A stretch of DNA of 64,000 bases from NCBI GenBank assembly GCA_024449915.1, contig JAMZAV010000794.1, forward strand, positions 1-64,000. Direction: 5' to 3'. Under the pieces are notes generated by a model. That model saw only the letters and a program-made list of their open reading frames with translations. It did not search any database and was not told the DNA's origin. A program made the translations under genes and the position numbers. Source of the stretch: Sweltsa coloradensis. Lineage: Eukaryota; Arthropoda; Insecta; Plecoptera; Chloroperlidae. Shown here one piece after another: positions 57,197-64,000 of this stretch (its first letter is position 1; the number at the start of each line of letters is the position of its first letter).

Positions 57197-59544
57197 GTAA
57201 GGGCCCTAGCTACTTAGCCTAATGTTTTGTGCAAACCTAGTAAATAGGTTAAATCAAAGGAAGATAGCCTAGCTAGGCTAGCCATGTCTAGCGCTAACAA
57301 GGGTTCAGGTTTACTAGGGCTAGGGGCCTACCTAGGGGCCCAGGGGGTCTAGGTTTACTAGGCATTCAGATGATGCTGTCACTAACGCCTAGGCCTAGGA
57401 TAGGCTATGTCTTAAGGGCCCATGCACAATTGCCCGGTAACGAGAACGGGAACGACAACGATGAAGGGAATAGAACGGTACGTTAAGGTCTTCGATGCAC
57501 AATAGCCGTGAAGCGGACGGTTAAGTAAATAATGTGAGGTTGGTTAACATGCAATTTTTGTCCCTAATTCGTTTGGCATATTTGGACACCTGGTAAATAA
57601 CATACACCAAGCCTTTCTGGAAACTACCAGCCGATATATTATTTGTACACTTTTATACAGGCCGTGGACATCTTGATTCTGATGGTTCCGGTAAGGTACT
57701 GAGGGACGTTACGGAAAGTTTAAAACTTTGGTTCCCGTTGTCGTTGCCGGATAACGGGAACGACGGCAACGAGAGCTTTATTGTGCATCGGTCGTAAGTT
57801 AATGTGTGATTCAACTTTCTTCCCGTTATGTAACGGTAACGTTATGTTACCGGGCAATTGTGCACCGCCTTTAAGCCCTACTTTTTGCTTCGGCAATCAA
57901 TCACTGAATCTCAGTATGAGCTCTAGAGGGGCAACGTTTAGAGCAAGGTTATGCCGCCCGGTTACTGGTAGCCCTAGCCTAGCAGAGTATAACAATAATA
58001 GGTCTAGGGCCTACTTGTACAGTATCGAAACTCTGCAAAACCTTCACGCGCCCCTAACGGCCTACTTATCAACTATCCGCAAAGCGCGCCACCGGTAGGT
58101 GTCGCGGTGGACCGTCTGCAGCAAACCGCTCTATGTACGCAATGCATTGAATTTTTGACACTGTATATTATTGTTACCTATAGCCCTACTGTGCTAGGCT
58201 AGGCCTAGCCTAGGTTTGAGTCGTCTATGCATTTAGGCCTACTCTTTTATTGACTGCACCCATGACAAGGTGCATAGAGGCTACAAAGTAAACCTAGGGT
58301 ACTGGGTAGGCCTACTCTTTCGGTTCGTATGGACAATTTTTTTTATGTGTACCTACAAAACCTTTAACGTCGCTATTTTAAATCTTAAGTACCGTACCTA
58401 CAAAACCTTTAACGTCAATATTTTAAATCTAAAGTAGGTACCTACAAAACCTTTAACGTCGCTATTTTAAATCTAAAGTACCTGCTGATCAAAAACTGTC
58501 CATACCAACCGAAAGAGTTCCGGGTACTGTAGGCCCTACCAAAGATTTATTTTAACCGCGCATGACAGAAAGACCGTCAAGGCATTTTTTGACTGACGGT
58601 TATTTTACCCCAGTGCATTCATGATATCGTCAGTCCCCCATTAGCAATCAGTTCAACCAAGTCTCCCATATGTTTAATTCCTTTCTGTACCGGTACACTG
58701 TAACTCATTGGTAGATAATAAGTAGGCTAGAAACAATCTGCAATAAAGTTTAAAGCGTAACGTACCATCTCAATTTACAGGAGGAGATGGCACGAAAGAA
58801 ACAGGCTTTGCTTGAAAAGAAAGCCGAAGCAAAGGAGTTACTCGAGCAAGAACTCAGTTCTATACAAACTGCCGGCAAGCAGCCCCAGGCTAAAATAACA
58901 CAAGCACAGATTCAGGTAAGGCCTAAGTTCATTGGAATTCAAAAGTTAAGATTCAATCAATACGAGGTAGGAACCTATTTAAATCGTTTTTGTGATTGTG
59001 TATAGATGGAGACAGAGAGGCGACAGATGGCAGCAATGAAGACCAAGGTCACAGCTCCCACCCACATTGAGGAGCCGTTACAAGAGAATATCAACCGGGT
59101 CATCGTAGAGGGACAAGAGGCTCGGAGTATTGAGGACGCCATAGCCGTTCTCAGGTTTGTCAAGTCAAGTCAACTCATTGTCACTTTCTTCCCACGTCAA
59201 ATCAGCCTAACAAAGTTGAAAAGATTTTCACCAAATTCTAAATCAACTAGTTTCTCAAAATTGAAGGACATATTTTGTTCATGAGGACATGGCCTACCTT
59301 CCCATCACTTCTGGTTTGGTCTAACGATACGATAACCTGTTTACGTTTCAGCGTGAAAGACGCCGAAGTCGACCGCCACCCGGAGAAAAGACTTAAAGCA
59401 GCGTTCACGGCGTTCGAAGAAACGAACATGCCGCGCATCAAGTCGGAGAATCCAACCCTCAGACTCTCGCAGCTGAAACAGATATTGCGGAAAGAGTGGC
59501 TGAAATCTCCCGAGAACCCCCTAAACCAGAGGCTGGCGTCTTAA
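57037..59544 (+). CDS. CCDC124: Coiled-coil domain-containing protein 124, four coding exons
   Basis: CCDC124 is a conserved small protein that associates with ribosomes and, in vertebrates, with the centrosome and midbody (family knowledge). Exons: 57037-57196, 58781-58915, 59006-59154, 59352-59544; all introns are GT...AG with phases 0, 0, 2. The result is about 211 codons (human 223). Signature segments: start MPKKF, DEFWKDDDK, a Lys/Glu-rich coiled coil, ENINRVIVEG, ARSIEDAIAVL, DRHPEKRLKAAFTAFEE, PRIKSENPTLRLSQLKQILR, KEWLKSPENPLNQRLAS. The frame breaks once in exon 1, where GTGGGG has one G too many. Confidence 0.92.
57416..57870. mobile_element. 455-bp MITE with TTAA target duplication
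   Basis: Left GGGCCCATGCACAATTGCCC and right GGGCAATTGTGCACCGCCT are inverted with minor differences, continuing into cggtaacg. Subterminal 'cttcgatgcacaatagc' and 'tattgtgcatcgg' are also inverted. TTAA sits at 57412-57415 and 57871-57874. A TTAA target is typical of piggyBac-like elements; no transposase is present. In CCDC124 intron 1. Confidence 0.78.
58314..58518. mobile_element. Palindromic MITE, core-sharing family, copy 3 with tripled core
   Basis: Outer TIRs ACTCTTTCGGTTCGTATGG / CCATACCAACCGAAAGAGT, continuing into acaattttt. Inside, 'acctacaaaacctttaacgt' with 'gctattttaaatct' occurs three times in direct orientation (58352, 58397, 58440), not as the palindrome seen in the other copies. 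In CCDC124 intron 1. Confidence 0.7.
58781..58915 (+). CDS. CCDC124: CCDC124 coding exon 2
   Basis: Acceptor 'ctcaatttacag', donor CAG/gtaagg, 45 codons, phase 0. It encodes the highly charged coiled coil (EEMARKKQALLEKKAEAKEL) and ends AKITQAQIQ. Confidence 0.92.
59006..59154 (+). CDS. CCDC124: CCDC124 coding exon 3
   Basis: Acceptor 'gattgtgtatag', donor CTC AG/gtttgt. It encodes PTHIEEPLQENINRVIVEG and ARSIEDAIAVL, the most conserved part of the family. It ends in phase 2. Confidence 0.93.
59352..59544 (+). CDS. CCDC124: CCDC124 coding exon 4 (terminal)
   Basis: Acceptor 'cctgtttacgtttcag' before C, completing the Ser codon AG/C. Stop TAA at 59542-59544. It encodes DRHPEKRLKAAFTAFEE, LRLSQLKQIL and KEWLKSPENPLNQRLAS. 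The last coding bases lie inside a 47-bp tandem repeat. Confidence 0.94.
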
Positions 59545-59656
59545 GAAACAAAAGTGTGTTTCACCCCCTAAACCAGAGGCTGGCGTCTTAAGAAACGAAA
59601 GTGTGTTTCACTCTCTAAATCGGAGACTGGCGTCTTAATGAACGGAAAGCGTGGTC
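59516..59656 (+). repeat. 47-bp unit triplicated across the CCDC124 stop codon
   Basis: The unit runs from 'accccctaaaccagaggctg' through 'gcgtcttaagaaac' to 'aaaagtgtgtttc'. Copies start at 59516, 59563 and 59610. The first two are nearly identical; the third has several substitutions. The first supplies the last nine codons and stop of CCDC124 plus 3' UTR; the other two lie wholly in the 3' UTR. Confidence 0.92.
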
Positions 59657-59659
59657 CGC

Positions 59660-61459
59660 TGTGTCAATGTCTACTCAATTATAACAAATGGATGATTTGT
59701 CAATTCATTCATTACTTTTTTATGGTCTTTTGAAAAAAGAAAATGCTGTGCAGCTCATAACATAATAATTTGTGGGAGTAGAATCTAAGCTTGTCAATGT
59801 GTTTCCTACAACAAGTAGAATGATACTGCAGTGTTTACACCAAACACTAGGCTACAGTAGCTTATTTGCACTAGATAGGGATGTGATCAAGGAACCCAAT
59901 AGTTTGCCTAGTCTGTGACTGGGGATCTTTAGTAGATAGTACACCTACATAAAATACAAGAACCGTAGGAACAATTGCCTTCTAGCACTCGTCGACCATA
60001 AACATGGTCATTTAGCCAAAACGATTAGACAAAGTTTTCGTACATAAAAATATACAAAACATGAAAAATGTGTTGAAATGGTTTTGGCCAAACTACGCCT
60101 TGTTAACTCGACTAGTGCTGAAAGACAACGGTATCTCCTAATATCAATATGCCCCACCCACAGCCACTTACCAGGTAAGCTGTTGGATTCCCTATCCACA
60201 TGGACCACACCATAGAGAAATAACCGGGGAAGAGTGGAAACACAATGTTAAATAGCGGGAACCGTAAATTTAGTATAGAAGTTCTGAAGATTAATTCACA
60301 GAAAGCAGCACCAACATCTTTAGTGTCGCGATCTATGAATGACTCTTTCAACTATCAAGTAACAACTAGCGCAACCTAGTGACTACTGCTTGGACTATCT
60401 AGGCTTTTCGTGGCGCCCTTTCTTTCAACGACTTCTGGGACTTTGGAGACCTATTAGGACATAAATGTTCATCAATATCCGATATTGCAAACACCACCAC
60501 TAGGGCCTAGGCCTAGGCCAAGGCCTGCTTGCGGGAGCCAGTTCTTTTATCAGTACACACGCGTTTTATTCTGAACTAACGAGTATTTACGAATGCACTA
60601 GGCGCTGCAAGAGTGGTTTTAGAAAACCCTCAAACAACTCAAAACTTTGATTTTGGCACTAAAAAAAAACGAGAAACAACACAAATAGCAAAGACTGACA
60701 GCTGGCTGGAACTGAACCGAAAAAAGAAATGCCTATCACTGCCTTCTCGGAGTCGGCGCTCGCGGTAAACATCGCCATTACCATGGTTACAGTCTTCGAT
60801 GGTGCTGCTTTCTGTGAATGAATCTTCCGAACTTCTTGGTAAACACGGTAGCTCGATGGTTCCCGCTCGGCTATGCTTGTTACCACCCCGTGGACCACAC
60901 CACTATCTAAGCATCAACTAGCCGTTTGGCCTCTCCTATCAATCAAATGCTAGGGCCTATTGTATTTGTTATTTTGTTTTGTTCTCTTCCAACGCCAGTT
61001 CACCAATCATTGTCTGAAATACTATCAAATTAAAAAAATAGAGACCTTAACAAGTAATCTTGTCATTGTAACTAATAGAACTGTAGGCCTACTAGGCTAC
61101 TGAGTCTGCTATGTGACTGATGTTTACAAGATACAAATGATTATTATTGGTAGGATGATACGTTTCTATGAAACCGATGCCGAAAGTACAATACCTAGCT
61201 TTGCCTACTACGACTTCGGGACGGTTTACTCTTAGTGTTAAGTAATTACTGTTGTGCTGTAGCTACTGTAGAATATACCAACATTATAAAAGCCCAACTA
61301 AAACAGACAATGCACAATGCAGGTGATTGAGCATAAACGCACGTAGCCTACAATTATTGTTTGGCAGAGGAAAGTGTTGGCGAGGTCATATCAACGCTGT
61401 GGCCGTGTTTTTTTTCATTAGATCACTTTTCTGGTGGACATCTTCTAAGCTTAACTATA
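59660..61459. other. No gene firmly recognised
   Basis: It contains 'gtgctgctttctgtgaat' in inverted orientation at 60310 and 60803, near direct copies of 'tggaccacacca' at 60200 and 60891. On the minus strand ATG TGG ATA GGG followed by a strong CTG/GTAAGT donor (60170-60199) could be a first coding exon, but no partner exon was found. Confidence 0.4.
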
Positions 61460-62115
61460 CCCCCTCATGCACATAGAATAACCGCCGCAAAGTTGCGTCT
61501 CGTTAAAACTGGTGGACTTATGCAAATCCATATGTTTAATCATAAAGTTATAAAAACCGTATGCACAAAGATAGTTGCGTTAGCAAACTTGCAAGTCGAA
61601 AGATATTTCGGTAAAGTTGCGGCTACTCTGGATGTGACGCAAATGTTGACCCTCGCCTTTTTTGTATCTGAAAATGAATATTTCAACTAAAATTTTTGTA
61701 CCAACAACCAACATACAGAAAAGCAGGCAAGAAACGTGAAATATTTATTTATTAAAAATTGCAAAAAAAGTTCATAAAAATCGAGTGAAATTTGATCCCT
61801 CAACCCTCAGCATAGGAATGCCTCTCGTTACCTCCAGAGTCCAAAGTACTCCAAAGTGGATGGTAAATATTGCAACTTTTGACCACTATATAAGTTGCAG
61901 GTTGTCCAAAACACAATTTTTTTTTAAAGTGCTGTTTTCTATCTAGAAATGCTCTTTTAATGCTACAATAATTTATTCGTGTCATTTGGGACTGGTTATT
62001 GCTTGCATTTCGTTTCCATTGATCTCAAAAAACAGTATCGCCGGAGACAATTCCGCCATCTTTACCAAAATTTGCGTCCGCAACTTAACCGATGCAAGTC
62101 TTTGTGCATGAGGGG
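61460..62115. mobile_element. 656-bp TIR element with TA target
   Basis: Ends CCCCCTCATGCACA and TGTGCATGAGGGG are inverted and flanked by TA (61458-61459, 62116-62117). Subterminal similarity between 'cgccgcaaagttgcgt' and the right-hand 'ttgcgtccgcaacttaac' complement continues the TIR. A 109-codon frame starting at 61361 runs into it but crosses the left boundary and has no known motif. Probably a Tc1/mariner-type non-autonomous element. Confidence 0.7.
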
Positions 62116-62168
62116 TATGTTTTAATTTAATTGTTCTGTCTGTTAATTGTTTCTCTTTTGGTTGGTAG

Positions 62169-62568
62169 CAGGGTGTTTTTTATTTAAATCAATTGATATA
62201 AATCAGGTTTAAATCAAATGATTTAATATAAAAAATTATTGATTTAAATCAAATGATTTACCAGTCTTGTAAAAAATTGATGATTTAAATCAAATGATTT
62301 ATATTATAAAAAATTAATGATTTAAATCAAATGCTTTTATTCTTCATTTTGAGCAACAAACACACGAGTTCTAACTGATTTAAAGGCAGTTTTCCTTTTT
62401 TTAAAAAAATGAACTAGATTTTCTGAAACTCCTGTTAAAGTATTTGATCCGCTCACCAACTTGATAAGTTTTGAAACACTGATATTGTTGAATAAAATCA
62501 AAAAGTTGATTTAAATCAAATAAATCTTGATTTTTTCTGTTATTAAATCAAATAAATCACTCACCCTG
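62169..62568. mobile_element. hAT-type MITE rich in ATTTAAATCAAATGATTTAA
   Basis: Termini CAGGGTG / CACCCTG and flanks gttggtag (62161-62168) and attggtag (62569-62576), an 8-bp TSD with one mismatch. The interior repeats 'gatttaaatcaaatgattta' many times. CAGGGTG ends with an 8-bp TSD fit hAT. Confidence 0.82.
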
Positions 62569-62619
62569 ATTGGTAGTGATTTCTTTCTTAGATTGTTGAA
62601 CATACTGGAGTGAGGGCAA

Positions 62620-62790
62620 AGAAGGCAGTTTCTCACGTCGCCGACCAGAGCTCGCCTCTAGTTTTGGGGAGCTACTAGCTGATGTATCTAAGATGGACTT
62701 TTTCTCTTTTCTCGCCTTTTACGATTAACAGAGTCGTGCTCTGGGCCGAATTCTACCCCGAGCCCAGACAGTGGGATGTAAGCTTATTGG
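62620..62790 (+). repeat. Fragment shared with the array-bearing LINE
   Basis: 'cagagctcgcctctag', 'tactagctgatgt', 'ttttacgatta' and 'gagcccagac' match 37850-37995 and 42165-42310, the extra block within the LINE copies. Its presence here without reverse transcriptase suggests that this block is a repeat in its own right. Confidence 0.65.
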
Positions 62791-62799
62791 AGGTCTAGA

Positions 62800-64000
62800 A
62801 CACACCTTAAACAGAGAATAAACTCGGCCAAGAGGCGCGCACGTGTAATGGTGCGGGCCACATTGGTGTGGGGTTGCCAACCGTCCGGAATTTCTCAGGA
62901 TAGTCAGGATTTGAACACATATGTCCGGATGGAGGAATTGACCCGTTCCGGACGTCACTTTGTCCGGAATTTGTAAAAAAATACTAATATTCACTACATA
63001 TTAATAGAATTCGTGGATGATCGTCTAAAAGCATTTATTAATCCACTCTCTTTTCGATGTAGGTTAGAATCACTCGCAATATGTTTCAACTTTGGTAATT
63101 TGTTCTCGATCTTTGCCATTATGTTGCAATCAGCTGCTCTCTTTGTCTTCAACTGCCGCCCGTACGCGGCCGGCGGCACAGGCACAATCACATTTTGTTT
63201 TTTTTCTGGACAGTCGGTGATTTGAGCGGTGAACTGTTTTTATTTTGCTTGCAATGTTCATTGTTTACGTTCTGTTCGCATTTTGAATTTTGTATTGCTA
63301 GGCCTTTATCTAAATATTCTTAACATCATTACAAAAAGTATTCAACGCCTAAGATGTTCATAATTAGGGAAGACGACGGGTACCCGGTTTGACATCTCTA
63401 ATGTTTTCAATCTGCTTGAAGCCAAAAGCTATCACCCATGGTGATAACTGAAATAATTATACTCATGGGAATAGAGATACGCTGAGGCTGGCCTTTCCTT
63501 ATTTTGTTACAATTATTATCTGAGCGGTAGCATTCCCGCTTTAGCCCCCCCCCCTCACCCTGCGACAATGCAACGTGACCTTGACCTGACTGTGACAAGA
63601 TAAAGCAGATGCAAGGAACAGTGAGTGTTATCTTAATGGCCCGCTGCTGTTCCTCTTTCGTGATTATGAAATACTACCTTCATCGGCACGTCAGTGTTTA
63701 CAGAACAGCATTACGTCTGAGATATTACGATAATTGATGAGCGCGTTTCTTCGCAGTTCATTAGACACCCCACACGATTTTTTTGTGTTACTACCCGGGT
63801 AACCCGCGGGTAATGTGGACGGGTCGTAAAAAAGTTGGGTTTCGTCATCCCTATAATCATAATTCACAACAATCTTAGTTTCTGTAAGTTGATCCTGTGT
63901 TCCATACTTCAAATTAAAAAAAAAGATCTTAAGTTGAGTGAAATGGGATGGTTGTAGTAAAATAATGTGGTTGTGCCCCCCCCCCCCCCCCAATCTTACG
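62800..64000. other. No gene recognised
   Basis: It contains 'ccgtccggaat'-type repeat DNA (62878-62975), C runs (63544-63554, 63977-63991), and 'cccgggtaacccgcgggta' on the right. A 100-codon minus-strand frame (63691-63993) shows no known motif. Confidence 0.4.

Noticed and set aside
61361..61690. 109-codon plus-strand ORF
   Set aside because: It crosses the left boundary of the TIR element at 61460, so half of it is transposon DNA; no recognisable domain.
63691..63993. 100-codon minus-strand ORF at the window edge
   Set aside because: It starts in a C homopolymer, lacks a known motif and could be repeat DNA; it may continue outside the window, so it is left uncalled.

Overview
This window is animal nuclear DNA, AT-rich and crowded with transposons. 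It holds two host genes that can be read with confidence. On the minus strand, five coding exons (29097 down to 6079) build a complete mitochondrial ribosomal protein uL1m (MRPL1); splice sites and phases agree and give about 374 codons. On the plus strand, four coding exons (57037-59544) build CCDC124, about 211 codons, with one apparent +1 base frameshift in exon 1. From memory, the MRPL1 protein looks closer to arthropod than to vertebrate versions. With the long introns, RTE and CR1-like LINEs, Helentron-like elements and the frequent octamer TAGGCCTA, this suggests a marine invertebrate, perhaps a crustacean. That assignment is an inference and is not secure.

Layout. 1-5.9 kb: Helentron-like non-autonomous elements, a 5'-truncated RTE-type LINE with an intact 507-codon reverse transcriptase ORF, a short MITE and a hAT element with a perfect 8-bp target duplication. 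6.1-29.1 kb: MRPL1. Intron 2 (12.2-19.6 kb) carries tRNA-containing foldback elements, a 2.1-kb foldback element and a minus-strand LINE interrupted by a 142-bp MITE. Intron 1 (19.8-29.1 kb) carries a nearly full-length but decayed plus-strand LINE. Its ORF1 has a SAP-like motif and an SGNH-esterase-like domain, its ORF2 has endonuclease and reverse transcriptase, and a hAT element splits its ORF1. 29.1-31.1 kb: MRPL1 upstream DNA, itself partly duplicated, with a MITE, a tRNA-derived SINE and a palindrome holding a Penelope-type hammerhead-like core.

31.4-46.2 kb is the most unusual part. A LINE with an RNase H-type C-terminus recurs head-to-tail, each copy preceded by the same leader and by a long array of a 69-bp tandem repeat (about 44, 20 and 19 units, plus a small fragment). 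The order is LINE 3' end, GAA tract, leader, 69-bp array, reverse transcriptase. Units are riddled with small indels, so either the arrays are old or this part of the assembly is poorly polished. A 2-kb foldback element and two Helentron-like elements have inserted here.

46.2-57.0 kb is mostly unassigned AT-rich sequence with small tandem duplications, a hAT transposase remnant and a 480-bp tandem repeat containing a TATA-like box. 57.0-59.7 kb is CCDC124, with a TTAA-flanked MITE and another palindromic MITE in intron 1, and a 47-bp unit triplicated across its stop codon. 59.7-64.0 kb holds two TIR elements and a LINE fragment.

MRPL1 serves mitochondrial translation and CCDC124 is a ribosome-associated, centrosomal coiled-coil protein. 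They point in opposite directions and lie 28 kb apart; nothing shows shared control. The remaining content is best read as layered transposon insertion.
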